A stretch of 64,000 nt of DNA from Paracandidimonas soli (GTDB lineage: Bacteria > Pseudomonadota > Gammaproteobacteria > Burkholderiales > Burkholderiaceae_B), in NCBI RefSeq assembly GCF_004342005.1, contig NZ_SMBX01000002.1, positions 124,001 through 188,000 of the forward strand, in the 5' to 3' direction. How positions within the stretch are numbered: position 1 is the stretch's first letter; each line of letters opens with the position of its first letter. A program made the translations under genes and the position numbers. Positions 28,468 through 37,507 of the stretch are shown in pieces. Under the pieces are notes generated by a model. That model saw nothing but the letters and a program-made list of their open reading frames with translations, did no database searches and was not told the DNA's origin.

Positions 28468-28525
28468 CCTGCATGCCGCCCGGATTCGTCAGGCACAGGA
28501 CAGTCCTCGGAGGACTGCCCTGTGC
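28468..28525. repeat. Dispersed palindromic repeat, copy 1
   Basis: A 57-base element made of CCTGCATGCCG, a short variable part, AGGCACAGGACAGTCC, a 5-base loop and GGACTGCCCTGTG. The last two blocks form a long hairpin (28493-28508 with 28510-28525, one mismatch). A second copy in opposite orientation lies at 32721-32779 with all three blocks identical. It stands in the divergent gap before xseB, so here it is not simply a terminator. The rest of the 28340-28561 gap shows no gene. Confidence 0.8.
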
Positions 28526-28561
28526 TCGGGCTTCACGTACAATTCCGGTATTGATGATGGA

Positions 28562-28876
28562 ATGATGTCTATGGGAAAGCAGAATACGAACACCAATGCC
28601 ATGCTGGATCTCGACCAGGAGGCCGCCGGGCAGGCCAAGCCGGATGACGCGGGCGCGCCCGATTTCGAGGCCGCGCTGGCGCAACTGGAGGCGCTGGTCG
28701 GGCAGATGGAGCGGGGCGACCTGCCTCTGGAGCAGTCCATCAAGGCCTATGCCAAAGGCGTGGAGCTGGTCGGCATCTGCCAGAAAAGCCTCGATGCGGC
28801 GGAGCAACGGGTGCAGGTCCTGCAGGACAATCTGCTGCGCTCGCTGAACGAAGACACCCTGGACGGCGAGGATTGA
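28562..28876 (+). CDS. xseB: Exodeoxyribonuclease VII small subunit
   Basis: A 104-residue protein whose core PDFEAALAQLEALVGQMERG and DLPLEQSIKAYAKGVELVG is the XseB signature; it forms the helical stalk of exonuclease VII with XseA (not in this window). Start is uncertain between ATG 28562, 28565 and 28571; all give the same core, with an N-terminal tail longer than in E. coli XseB (about 80 residues). It is the first gene of the xseB-ispA-dxs cluster. Confidence 0.93.
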   Translation: MMSMGKQNTNTNAMLDLDQEAAGQAKPDDAGAPDFEAALAQLEALVGQMERGDLPLEQSIKAYAKGVELVGICQKSLDAAEQRVQVLQDNLLRSLNEDTLDGED

Positions 28877-28878
28877 AG

Positions 28879-29793
28879 ATGGGCGACACGCGGGCAGAGT
28901 TCGGCGACTGGCTAAAGGCGCGCGCGCAGCAGGTGGAGTCGGTGCTGGATGAATTGCTACCCGAGCCGGCGACGCTGCCGCCCCATCTGCACGAGGCCAT
29001 GCGTTATGCGGTGCTGGGATCCGGCAAGCGCATACGCGCGGCGCTGGTCTATGCGGCCGGAGAAGCCAGCCTGACGCCGGGCATATCCGCGTCCGCGCAG
29101 GAAATTGCGCTGGACCACGCGGCGGCGGCCGTCGAACTGATCCATGCCTATTCCCTGGTGCATGACGATCTTCCCTGCATGGACGACGACGATCTGCGCC
29201 GGGGCAAGCCGACCGTGCATGTGCAGTACGATGAGGCAACCGCCATGCTGGCGGGCGACGCCTTGCAGCCGCTGGCGTTCGAGGTCCTGTCGCAAATGCC
29301 GATCGCGCCGGCGCTGACAGTGCAGGCGACGGTACTGCTGGCCAGGGCCGCCGGCAGCCAGGGCATGGTGGGTGGACAGGCCATCGACTGCGCCAGCGTG
29401 GGCCGCAGCCTGACGCGCGAGCAACTGCAGCAGATGCATGTCATGAAGACCGGCGCAATGCTGGAAGCCAGCGTGTTGCTGGGCGGCATCGTGGCGGGAG
29501 CCAGCTCCACCGTCCGCGCGGGCCTGGAGACCTATGCGCAGGCCGTCGGCCTGGCGTTCCAGGTGGCGGACGACATTCTGGACGTGACCGCGGATACCGC
29601 GACGCTGGGCAAGACTGCGGGCAAGGACGAGGCCAGCAACAAGCCGACCTATGTTTCCCTGCTGGGCCTGGGCGACGCCCGTTCGCTGTCGCTCGAACTG
29701 CGCGATACGGCGCATACGGCGCTGAGGCCCCTGGGAACCGCGTCGGGCAGGCTGGCCGAGCTGGCGGATTTCATCGTCGGCCGCGACCGATAG
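28879..29793 (+). CDS. ispA: Farnesyl diphosphate synthase (geranyltranstransferase)
   Basis: Condenses isopentenyl diphosphate with dimethylallyl and geranyl diphosphate to farnesyl diphosphate. The 304-residue protein shows the first Asp-rich motif [15 protein letters not shown] (residues about 95-108), the second DDILD near 231, and GKRIRAAL near 49. ATG 28879 sits two bases after the xseB stop with GAGGA inside the end of xseB. Clustered with dxs, which supplies the precursor pathway. Confidence 0.96.
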   Translation: MGDTRAEFGDWLKARAQQVESVLDELLPEPATLPPHLHEAMRYAVLGSGKRIRAALVYAAGEASLTPGISASAQEIALDHAAAAVELIHAYSLVHDDLPCMDDDDLRRGKPTVHVQYDEATAMLAGDALQPLAFEVLSQMPIAPALTVQATVLLARAAGSQGMVGGQAIDCASVGRSLTREQLQQMHVMKTGAMLEASVLLGGIVAGASSTVRAGLETYAQAVGLAFQVADDILDVTADTATLGKTAGKDEASNKPTYVSLLGLGDARSLSLELRDTAHTALRPLGTASGRLAELADFIVGRDR

Positions 29794-29831
29794 CGCCGAA
29801 AGCCTGCACTGAACAAGGTATCATTACCTCT

Positions 29832-31751
29832 ATGTCAACGATATCTCTCGAGCAGATCCATTCGCCATCCGATCTGCGCGGACTCGACCGGCGGGAACTG
29901 AAGACCGTTGCAACCCAGTTGCGCCAGTTCATCCTCCAGTCCGTGTCGCGCACCGGCGGACATCTGTCATCCAATCTGGGCACTGTCGAGCTGACGGTCG
30001 CCCTGCATTATGCATTCAACACGCCTTCCGACCGCCTGGTGTGGGACGTGGGGCACCAGTCCTATGCGCACAAGATCCTGACAGGTCGCCGCGAAGGCAT
30101 GGGCACGCTGCGCCAGAAGGACGGGATTTCCGGATTCCCCAGGCGCTCGGAGTCCGAATACGACGCATTCGGTACGGCGCACTCGTCCACCTCGATCTCG
30201 GCGGTGCTGGGCATGGCGGTGGCGGCGCGCAATGCGGGCCAGCGCCAGCGCCAGCACATCGCAGTAATAGGCGACGGCGCAATGACGGCGGGCATGGCGT
30301 TCGAAGCGCTGAACAATGCCGGCGTCATCCCGGGCATCAACATGCTGGTCATCCTGAACGACAACGACATGTCGATTTCCCCTCCCGTGGGCGCCTTGAA
30401 CCAGTATCTGGCCAGGCTGCTTTCGGGCCAGTTCTACGCCACGGCGAAGAACGTGGGGCGCGCCGTATTACAGCACGTCCCGCCGGTGCTGGAACTGGCC
30501 CGGAAGTTCGAAGGCCATGCCAAGGGCATCATCGCGCCCGCCACCTTGTTCGAGGAGCTGGGCTTCAATTATGTGGGGCCCATCGATGGCCACGACCTGG
30601 ACGCGCTGATCCCCACGCTGGAGAATCTGCGCCAGCTGGGCGGCCTGCAGTTCCTGCACGTCGTGACCCGCAAAGGCCAGGGCTACAAGCTGGCCGAGGC
30701 GGATCCCGTGCTTTATCACGGGCCGGGCAAGTTCGATCCCGCCGTCGGCATCCAGTCTTCGGGCAAGCCGTCGCGCCGGACGTTCACCCAGGTATTCGGC
30801 GAATGGCTTTGCGATATGGCGCAGGTCGACGAGCGGCTGGTGGGCATTACCCCCGCCATGCGCGAGGGCAGCGGCATGGTGGAGTTCGAAAAGCGCTTCC
30901 CCATGCGCTATTTCGACGTGGGCATCGCGGAGCAGCATGCCGTCACCTTCGGCGCGGGCCTGGCCTGCGACGGCGCCAAGCCTGTGGTCGCCATTTATTC
31001 CACTTTCCTGCAGCGAGGCTACGATCAACTGATCCACGACGTCGCCTTGCAGAACCTGGATGTCACATTCGCGCTGGACCGGGCCGGCATCGTGGGTGCC
31101 GATGGCGCCACGCATGCGGGCAACTATGACATCGCCTATACGCGCTGCATCCCCAACATGGTGGTGGCGACGCCTTCGGACGAGCACGAAGCGCGGCTGC
31201 TGCTGAGCACCTGTTATCGCCATCCCGGGCCGGCCACGGTACGCTATCCCAGAGGTGCGGGCCGGGGAGCCGAGGCTGGCGCATCGCTGGACGAGGTGCC
31301 CATCGGCAAGGCCGTGGTGTGCAGGGAAGGACGCAAGATCGCCATCCTGGCGTTCGGCACGCTGGCGCAGGCCGGCCTGCAGGCCGCCGAGGCCCTGGAT
31401 GCCACGTTGGTGGACATGCGCTTCGTCAAGCCGCTGGACGAGGCGCTGTTGCGCGAGCTGGCCGCCAGCCACGACGCTTTCGCCACGCTGGAAGAAGGGG
31501 CGATCATGGGTGGCGCGGGCAGCGCGGTCATGGAGTTTTTCAGCGCCGAATCCATCGAAAAGCCTGTGCTGGCGCTCGGTATTCCGGACCGGTTCATTGA
31601 TCACGGCGACCAGGCGGCCATTCTGTCCGAAATCGGCCTGGACGGCGCGGGCATCGAAGCGTCCATTCGCAAGCGCTTTTCCTCATTGCTGAAAAGCATG
31701 GAAAAGCAGGTTACGATTGAAGCTTCGACGCCTGACAGGCATTCCGCCTGA
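29832..31751 (+). CDS. dxs: 1-deoxy-D-xylulose-5-phosphate synthase
   Basis: First enzyme of the MEP isoprenoid pathway: pyruvate plus glyceraldehyde-3-phosphate to DXP, using thiamine diphosphate. The 639-residue protein has the cofactor motif [18 protein letters not shown] near residue 150, [15 protein letters not shown] near 75, the catalytic glutamate in [18 protein letters not shown], and the C-terminal transketolase domain. Starts 38 bases after ispA. Full length. Confidence 0.98.
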   Translation: MSTISLEQIHSPSDLRGLDRRELKTVATQLRQFILQSVSRTGGHLSSNLGTVELTVALHYAFNTPSDRLVWDVGHQSYAHKILTGRREGMGTLRQKDGISGFPRRSESEYDAFGTAHSSTSISAVLGMAVAARNAGQRQRQHIAVIGDGAMTAGMAFEALNNAGVIPGINMLVILNDNDMSISPPVGALNQYLARLLSGQFYATAKNVGRAVLQHVPPVLELARKFEGHAKGIIAPATLFEELGFNYVGPIDGHDLDALIPTLENLRQLGGLQFLHVVTRKGQGYKLAEADPVLYHGPGKFDPAVGIQSSGKPSRRTFTQVFGEWLCDMAQVDERLVGITPAMREGSGMVEFEKRFPMRYFDVGIAEQHAVTFGAGLACDGAKPVVAIYSTFLQRGYDQLIHDVALQNLDVTFALDRAGIVGADGATHAGNYDIAYTRCIPNMVVATPSDEHEARLLLSTCYRHPGPATVRYPRGAGRGAEAGASLDEVPIGKAVVCREGRKIAILAFGTLAQAGLQAAEALDATLVDMRFVKPLDEALLRELAASHDAFATLEEGAIMGGAGSAVMEFFSAESIEKPVLALGIPDRFIDHGDQAAILSEIGLDGAGIEASIRKRFSSLLKSMEKQVTIEASTPDRHSA

Positions 31752-31912
31752 GCCAGGACTGCATGATATGACATGCGGTTGTTTGGCTCTCGGGCGGAAT
31801 ATGGTTTAAAGTACATTTTCCGCTTATTTCGCCCCGCCACAGGAAAAACGGGGCGGCGCTGCCGGGCAGCGTCCAATTTCATCGAACGGGTTTCCGTCGG
31901 GTAATTATCATC

Positions 31913-32716
31913 ATGAATTCTGTTATTGATTCGGCTGTTGCCATGCCTGATGTGCAGAGCAGCACCGATCTGCGTCATATCCCCATCGAGCGCGTCGGCA
32001 TCAGGGGCGTGCGCCATCCGATGCTGGTGGCCGGCGGCGACGGCCAGCCTCTGCCGACGATCGGCCAATGGGAACTGACGGTTGCGCTGCCCGCCCATGA
32101 AAAGGGCACGCATATGTCCCGTTTCGTGGCGCTGCTGGAAAAGTCGCGCACCACTGCGCTGACTCCTGCGCTGTTCTGCGACCTGGCGCGCGAGATGCTG
32201 CCCCTGCTCAATGCGCAGAAGGGCGACATTACGGTGCATTTCCCGTATTTCATCAACAAGACGGCGCCAATGTCGGGCGTCACCAGCCTGATGGACTACG
32301 AATTGACCTGGGTGGCCAGGGCCGCGGAAAACGGCGTGGCGTTCGAACTGTCGGTCCTGGTGCCCGTCACCAGCCTGTGTCCGTGCTCCAAGGCCATCTC
32401 CGAATACGGCGCCCATAACCAGCGCTCGCACGTTACGGTGACCGTGGCGCTGGACGATCTTTCCTCGCTGGATATCGACGGCCTGATCCGCTCCATCGAG
32501 AAGGAAGGTTCGAGCGAGCTCTGGGGGCTGCTGAAGCGGACCGATGAGAAATACGTCACCGAACGCGCCTACGAGAATCCGAAATTCGTCGAAGACCTGG
32601 TGCGCGACGTCGCCGGCCAGGTCAGGAAGCTGCCGGGCCTGACGTCCTACCGGGTGCAGGCCGAAAACTTCGAATCCATCCACAACCACTCCGCCTACGC
32701 AGTTGTAGAAGGGTGA
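31913..32716 (+). CDS. folE2: GTP cyclohydrolase IB (FolE2 type)
   Basis: Converts GTP to 7,8-dihydroneopterin triphosphate for folate synthesis. The 267-residue protein has the family cysteine in TSLCPCSKAISEYGAHNQRS and the Glu/His region ENFESIHNHSAYA. FolE2 enzymes accept several metals, so in some bacteria they replace zinc-dependent FolE under zinc limitation, but no Zur-like site was recognised here. The 161-bp leader holds one hairpin (CGCCCCG 31830-31836 with CGGGGCG 31849-31855) of unknown role. Confidence 0.95.
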   Translation: MNSVIDSAVAMPDVQSSTDLRHIPIERVGIRGVRHPMLVAGGDGQPLPTIGQWELTVALPAHEKGTHMSRFVALLEKSRTTALTPALFCDLAREMLPLLNAQKGDITVHFPYFINKTAPMSGVTSLMDYELTWVARAAENGVAFELSVLVPVTSLCPCSKAISEYGAHNQRSHVTVTVALDDLSSLDIDGLIRSIEKEGSSELWGLLKRTDEKYVTERAYENPKFVEDLVRDVAGQVRKLPGLTSYRVQAENFESIHNHSAYAVVEG

Positions 32717-32720
32717 TGGA

Positions 32721-32779
32721 CACAGGGCAGTCCCTGCGGACTGTCCTGTGCCTGGTGGTGGATCCGAACGGCATGCAGG
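32721..32779. repeat. Dispersed palindromic repeat, copy 2 (inverted)
   Basis: Reverse-complement copy of the element at 28468-28525; the blocks of 11, 16 and 13 bases are identical, with different short linkers (15 and 4 bases). It starts four bases after the folE2 stop, between the convergent ends of folE2 and the P450 gene, where its hairpin could also end transcription although there is no T-run. Confidence 0.8.
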
Positions 32780-32822
32780 CGGCGGGTGGGTTGTGAAGCG
32801 AGGCCCCGGCACGGGCAAAGGT

Positions 32823-34097
32823 CTACGCAGCTGCCTGCGCCTTGTCGATTCTCACGAACAGGGATGAAAACCCGCTGCCGGGAAGGCAGGCCTTGGCCGG
32901 CGGGCGGCCTTCGCTGACCGCCAGCCATGATGTGCCTGCCAGCAAGGCCTCCGTGACGACCAGGAGTTCCAGCCGCGCCAGCGGTGCGCCCGGACAGACG
33001 TGGACGCCGGCGCCGTAGAGCAGGTTCAGGGCCGGATCGCGATCCAGGCGGAACTCGTCGGGACAGCCGAATACCGCCTCGTCCCGGTTTGCCGAGGCCC
33101 ACAGGATGGCGATGCGGGTACCGGCCGGCAGTGCATATCCGCCCAGCTCGACCGGCCTTGTCGTTACCCGGCGATTCATGATGAGCGGAGCGTGGATGCG
33201 CAGGATCTCGTCGATGGCCGCCGGCAGCAGCGAAAAGTCGTCGCGCAACTGGCGCTGGACGTCGGGGTGCGTCGCAAGATAGTGCGCGATGATCCCGATG
33301 GATGCCGCGATTGTTCCCAGTTCGCCCACCGTCCAGTTGCGCAGGATGCTGATGATTTCCTCTTCCGTCAGCAGGCGGCCCAATGCGTTGTTGCGCAGCA
33401 GGTGCGTGGTGATGTCGTCGGGGGCGGCGTCTCCGGCGTCGCGCCTTGCCGCAAGCAGATCCCTGATATAGCCGTCGAATTCCCATGCCACCGCTTTTTG
33501 CGCCTCGTGGTCGCGCGACAGTGTGGCTGCCTGGTTCTTGAGAGTCCACAGGCGCAGGGGTTCGTGCAGGCTGGAAGGCCAGCCGAGCCAGGCGCACTGG
33601 ATCTGCAGTGCGAATATCTGCGCAAACTCGCCGATCAGCTCTATGTCGGTTCCGGACGACAGGCCATCGACCAGGCGGGCGGAGATTTCCCGACAGCGCG
33701 GCGCGAAGGCATCCATGTGATCCCGGTCGAAATAGGGCTCGATCAGCTTGCGGAATGGTGTGTGCTCAGGCGGATCCATGCCGTTGGGCACGGAAGGAAA
33801 GCGCGAGACTGCATTGCTGAACGCTTCGTGGTCTTGCAGCACTCGCAGTACGTCCGCGTGGTGGAATACGGAGGTGTATCCATAAGCGCTTTGCGCCAAT
33901 GTACAGGTGCGCCGCATTGCATCATAGGCGGCGATCTGGTCTTGCAAGACTGCGTTCGAGCGGGGATCCCAGTGTGGGATTTCGGACGATGGAGCCGCAT
34001 GTCGGCCGACGGGACAGGGGGCCTGGCTGGCCTGGGAGTGAATGGCGGCATCGCCGTCGGATGCGGGGACTGCTTCGGGATGGAGTGGCTGGCTCAT
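32823..34097 (-). CDS. Cytochrome P450
   Basis: A soluble bacterial P450, about 424 residues from ATG 34097; in-frame ATGs at 34124 and further upstream are possible because no clear ribosome site marks the start. The heme ligand is Cys368 in YGAGVHVCPGAPLARLE, the ExxR motif is Glu297-Arg300 (DEILR), and the PERF-like region is DEFRLDRDP. The I-helix reads WTVGELGTIAAS: the threonine is kept (262) but the acidic residue before it is Gly261. No ferredoxin or reductase gene is adjacent. Substrate unknown. Confidence 0.92.
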   Translation of the reverse strand: MSQPLHPEAVPASDGDAAIHSQASQAPCPVGRHAAPSSEIPHWDPRSNAVLQDQIAAYDAMRRTCTLAQSAYGYTSVFHHADVLRVLQDHEAFSNAVSRFPSVPNGMDPPEHTPFRKLIEPYFDRDHMDAFAPRCREISARLVDGLSSGTDIELIGEFAQIFALQIQCAWLGWPSSLHEPLRLWTLKNQAATLSRDHEAQKAVAWEFDGYIRDLLAARRDAGDAAPDDITTHLLRNNALGRLLTEEEIISILRNWTVGELGTIAASIGIIAHYLATHPDVQRQLRDDFSLLPAAIDEILRIHAPLIMNRRVTTRPVELGGYALPAGTRIAILWASANRDEAVFGCPDEFRLDRDPALNLLYGAGVHVCPGAPLARLELLVVTEALLAGTSWLAVSEGRPPAKACLPGSGFSSLFVRIDKAQAAA

Positions 34098-34224
34098 TGC
34101 TGTGTCTTGATGGATGGCCGCCATGTACATGCGGCTTGTGAGACTCAGCTTGCCATTGTAGCGACGGGGTGGCTGCACACCCGCAAGACCATGGCTGGGG
34201 TAATGTTTTATCTACAGGACAGGG

Positions 34225-34250
34225 AGGCTCCGGCCGTGGGGCCGGAGCCT
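34225..34250. terminator. Strong GC hairpin after the aminotransferase
   Basis: Perfect 11-bp stem AGGCTCCGGCC / GGCCGGAGCCT with a GTGG loop, 14 bases downstream of the aminotransferase stop on the minus strand. No T-run follows, so termination efficiency is uncertain. Confidence 0.55.
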
Positions 34251-34263
34251 GGCTTGCAATGCG

Positions 34264-35499
34264 TCAGGCGGTGGCGCTTTCGTGGGCGCCGATGTAGCTC
34301 TTGATGGCGCGTTCGAGGCGGTCCAGGCCCTCGTCGATATCGGTAAAGTCGATGATGAGGCTGGGAGCGAAGCGCAGCACATTGGGGCCCGCCTGCAGGA
34401 TCAGCAGGTCCTGGTCTTCGCAGGCCCTGACGAAGTCCGCCGCCTGGCCCTGCCACTGCGAAGACAGTACTGCGCCGATCAGCAGGCCCATGCCGCGCAC
34501 CTGAGAGAAAACGCCGTAGTCCTTGGCCATCTTCTCCAGCCGCTGCATGAAGCGCTCGTGGCGGGCGGGAATGCCTTCCAGCACTTCAGGGCTGTTGATG
34601 ATGTCCAGCGCGACCTCGGCGGCGGCGCAGCCCAGCGGGTTGCCGCCATAAGTGCTGCCGTGCGTACCGGGCGTGAAGTGGCCGGCAATGGCGTCGGTGG
34701 TCAGCATGGCGCCGATGGGGAAGCCGTTGCCCAGGGATTTTGCGCTGGTCAGGACATCCGGCACCACGCCGTAGTGCTCGTAGGCGAACAGCTTGCCGAT
34801 GCGCCCCATGCCTGTCTGCACTTCGTCGAAGATCAGCAGCGCCTTGTTGGCGTCACATAGCTCGCGCGCGCGCTTCAGGTAGGCCGGATCGGCGGGGATC
34901 ACGCCGCTCTCGCCCTGGATGGGCTCGATGACGACGGCGCAGGTGTTCGGACCGACGGCGGCCTCCAGCGCGGCGATGTCATTGAAGGCGACGTGGCGCA
35001 CGCCTTCGATGCGCGGACCGAAGCCGGAGGAATATTTGGCCTGGCCCGTGACGTTGACGGTGAACAGCGTGCGGCCGTGGAAGCTGTTGATGGCCGAAAC
35101 GATCTCGTATTTGTTCTCGCCACCGGTATTCGCGCCGTAGCGGCGGCCCAGCTTGAAGGCTGCCTCGTTGGCTTCGGCGCCGGAATTGGCGAAGAACACC
35201 TTGTCGGCGAACGTGGCCTCGACGAGCTTCCTGGCCAGCCTGAGCGCGGGCTCGTTGGTGAACAGGTTGGAGGCGTGCCACAGAGTGTTGGCCTGCTCCG
35301 TGATGGCGGCAACCAGCGCGGGGTGGGCATGGCCCAGCCCTGTGACGGCGATGCCGCCGCCGAAATCGATCAGCTCATGGCCCTGCTGGTCCCAGACGCG
35401 CGAACCTCGGCCTCGCACCGGCACGATCCGTGAGGGTGCGTAGCTGGGGACCAGGTACCGATCGAAGTCGGTGCGCGTGACTGGGACTTTCTGGGACAT
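34264..35499 (-). CDS. argD: Acetylornithine/succinylornithine-type aminotransferase
   Basis: A 411-residue class III PLP aminotransferase. Cofactor region NSGAEANEAAFKLGRRYG, Asp in LLIFDEVQTGMGRIGK, and the Schiff-base lysine in TSAKSLGNGFPIGAML. GGNPLGCAAAEVALDII and the length favour the ArgD/AstC group (N-acetylornithine or succinylornithine with 2-oxoglutarate). No arginine-succinyltransferase (ast) genes are adjacent, so the biosynthetic reading is slightly preferred; many bacteria use one enzyme for both. Confidence 0.85.
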   Translation of the reverse strand: MSQKVPVTRTDFDRYLVPSYAPSRIVPVRGRGSRVWDQQGHELIDFGGGIAVTGLGHAHPALVAAITEQANTLWHASNLFTNEPALRLARKLVEATFADKVFFANSGAEANEAAFKLGRRYGANTGGENKYEIVSAINSFHGRTLFTVNVTGQAKYSSGFGPRIEGVRHVAFNDIAALEAAVGPNTCAVVIEPIQGESGVIPADPAYLKRARELCDANKALLIFDEVQTGMGRIGKLFAYEHYGVVPDVLTSAKSLGNGFPIGAMLTTDAIAGHFTPGTHGSTYGGNPLGCAAAEVALDIINSPEVLEGIPARHERFMQRLEKMAKDYGVFSQVRGMGLLIGAVLSSQWQGQAADFVRACEDQDLLILQAGPNVLRFAPSLIIDFTDIDEGLDRLERAIKSYIGAHESATA

Positions 35500-35552
35500 T
35501 GTGATGACTCCGGATGAATGGGAAAAGGGCTGCGCATACGCCAGGAAAACTT

Positions 35553-35625
35553 AGGGTCTGCCAGGAAATGGAAAGCGCGCCTTCCAGCGCCGGTTCGGTA
35601 CGCTTTCTGTTTCCTGGCAGACCCT
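35553..35625. repeat. 73-bp long-stem palindromic element
   Basis: Inverted repeat with 25-base arms (35553-35577 and 35601-35625), 23 of 25 pairing; the outer 16 bases AGGGTCTGCCAGGAAA are perfect, followed by GAAAGCG after two mismatches, with a 23-base centre. It lies in the 348-bp gap between the divergent aminotransferase and NUDIX genes (35500-35847). The rest of that gap shows no gene. No second copy was seen in the window. Confidence 0.75.
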
Positions 35626-35847
35626 GGGCAAAGCAGTCCAGACCTCATTTTGCTACCGCAAGGAGATAGCGACAAGTGCAGTGTGTAAATGCGACAGTTT
35701 GTCTGTGACGAAGAAAATACCGCTCCAGGCCAGGGATGAAATGCCAATTTTCTTTCGCTGGGTTAGTATGCATGGCATATTTTCCCATGTTCCGCGTGGA
35801 CATGGCCTGGATTCTGCTTCACCGACGTTGCTGCGCGGATCTTCCCC

Positions 35848-36579
35848 ATGGCAAATACTCCGATCATCTCCGGCACTCCCCGGCTGCGACTGACCAGGCC
35901 CGGATTCGATCCGCGGCTGCAGCCCGTGGTTCCGCTGTCGCCCGGAACCATCTTGCCCCAGGACGCGCTTAGCGAGGATTTCATCCGCCGGGCATTTCGG
36001 CAGGGCGGTTCGTGGCAGGTCGAACCGTTGCTGGCGGAGCTGTTCGATGCGCATGGCCTGCGCCAGCCGGGCCTGGTGCATGCGGCGGTATTCATGCCGC
36101 TGGTGCAGCGCCTGGATGGCTTGCATGTGCTGTTCACCCGCCGGGCGACGCATCTTTCCGATCACGCGGGGCAGATCAGTTTTCCGGGCGGGCGCATCGA
36201 AGCCTCCGACCGCGACCCCATTGCCGCCGCCATCCGGGAAACGCAGGAAGAGGTCGGAATCGATCCGGTCTACCTGGATTTCATCGGCACGCAGCCCAGC
36301 ATGCTGACTTCGACGGGGTTCACCATGACGCCGATCGTCGGGGCGATAAGGCCGGGATTCAGCATGCGGCCCGACCCTTCGGAGGTTGCCGAGGTGTTCG
36401 AAGTGCCGCTCAGCGTCCTGATGGACCCCGCGCGGCACAGCCTGCACCGCGCCGCACTGCCCGACGGCACCGACAGGCTGTATTTCTCCATGCTGTGGGA
36501 AGAGCACTTTATCTGGGGCGCGACGGCTGCGCTGATCCGCAATTTCTATCGCTTCCTGCAGGCCGCCGCCGGCCGTTAG
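35848..36579 (+). CDS. NUDIX hydrolase, CoA pyrophosphatase (NudL) type
   Basis: A 243-residue protein with a full NUDIX box (GGRIEASDRDPIAAAIRE then TQEEVGI). The preceding ATHLSDHAGQISFPGG is the extra motif of CoA pyrophosphatases, which split CoA and acyl-CoAs to 4-phosphopantetheine and 3',5'-ADP. The N-terminal 75 residues are extra compared with E. coli NudL (192 residues). It faces rsgA convergently. Confidence 0.87.
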   Translation: MANTPIISGTPRLRLTRPGFDPRLQPVVPLSPGTILPQDALSEDFIRRAFRQGGSWQVEPLLAELFDAHGLRQPGLVHAAVFMPLVQRLDGLHVLFTRRATHLSDHAGQISFPGGRIEASDRDPIAAAIRETQEEVGIDPVYLDFIGTQPSMLTSTGFTMTPIVGAIRPGFSMRPDPSEVAEVFEVPLSVLMDPARHSLHRAALPDGTDRLYFSMLWEEHFIWGATAALIRNFYRFLQAAAGR

Positions 36580-36604
36580 GGCGCGGGCCGGCAGGCTCGC
36601 GGGC

Positions 36605-37507
36605 CTAGTAGCGCGCCTGGCTGGCGTTTTCGTCCAGCAGCTTCAGGTACAGCGCGTGGCGTTGCGCCGCGATATCGCCTTGCGACAGCGCGGCCAGCAC
36701 GCCGCAGCCGGGTTCGTTGCGGTGCGAGCAATTGTAGAAACGGCAGTGCGCCTTCGGCCCGGAAAACTCTGGGAAGCCGCGCTCGATATCGCCCGGGCTG
36801 AGGTGCAGCAGGCCGAACGACTGGAAGCCGGGGGAGTCGATCAGGGCAGCATCCGCTTCGGGCAGCGCATACAGCCGGGTGCTGGTGGTCGTATGGCGGC
36901 CGGCATCCAGGGCAGTGGAGTAGTCCCGGGTGGCGGCCTGCGCATCGGGGACCAGCGCATTGAGCAGGGTGGACTTGCCCATGCCGCTCTGGCCCAGCAG
37001 CAGCGTGGTGCGGCTCCGAAGTTCGGGCAGCAGAATCCCGCGTGTGGCCTCGGCATCGACGGCGCAGACTTCCAGGACGCGCACGCCCAGCTTGCGGAAG
37101 ATTTCCAGGCGTTCCCGGGCGGCGGCAAGCCCGTCCGCCAGGTCGACCTTGTTCAGCAGAACCAGGGTATCGATGTCTGCCGTTTCGGCGGCGACGAGCG
37201 CGCGGCTGACCAGCTCCTCGGAGAACGAAGGCTCTACGGCCACGACGATGGCGATCAGGTCGATATTGGCGGCGAACTGCTTGCTGCGCATCTGGTCCGA
37301 GCGGTAGAGCAAATTGCGCCGCTCGAGGATTTCGTCGATGGCGCCTTCGCCGCTGCCCTGAAGACTGATGCGTACATGATCGCCGACCGATGCTCCGGAT
37401 TTTTTCCCTCTGGGAAAGCAATGGCGTGTCGTGCCGTCGTCCAGCGCCACGATGAAGTGGCGTCCGTGGGCCGCGACAACGCGGCCGATGCGCTGGGCCT
37501 CAGCCAT
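36605..37507 (-). CDS. rsgA: Ribosome small-subunit maturation GTPase RsgA
   Basis: A 300-residue circularly permuted GTPase that helps late 30S assembly. Order of motifs confirms permutation: G4 NKVD first (about residue 119), then G1 GQSGMGKST (about 170), then G3 DSPG (about 215). An N-terminal OB fold binds rRNA and a C-terminal zinc knuckle reads CRFYNCSHRNEPGC. Its start overlaps the end of the M48 protease by eight bases, so the two are co-transcribed. Confidence 0.96.
   Translation of the reverse strand: MAEAQRIGRVVAAHGRHFIVALDDGTTRHCFPRGKKSGASVGDHVRISLQGSGEGAIDEILERRNLLYRSDQMRSKQFAANIDLIAIVVAVEPSFSEELVSRALVAAETADIDTLVLLNKVDLADGLAAARERLEIFRKLGVRVLEVCAVDAEATRGILLPELRSRTTLLLGQSGMGKSTLLNALVPDAQAATRDYSTALDAGRHTTTSTRLYALPEADAALIDSPGFQSFGLLHLSPGDIERGFPEFSGPKAHCRFYNCSHRNEPGCGVLAALSQGDIAAQRHALYLKLLDENASQARY

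Noticed and set aside
31752-31912. Riboswitch before folE2
   Set aside because: One GC hairpin and a smaller one are present, but no known folate or other riboswitch consensus could be recognised and there is no clear expression platform.
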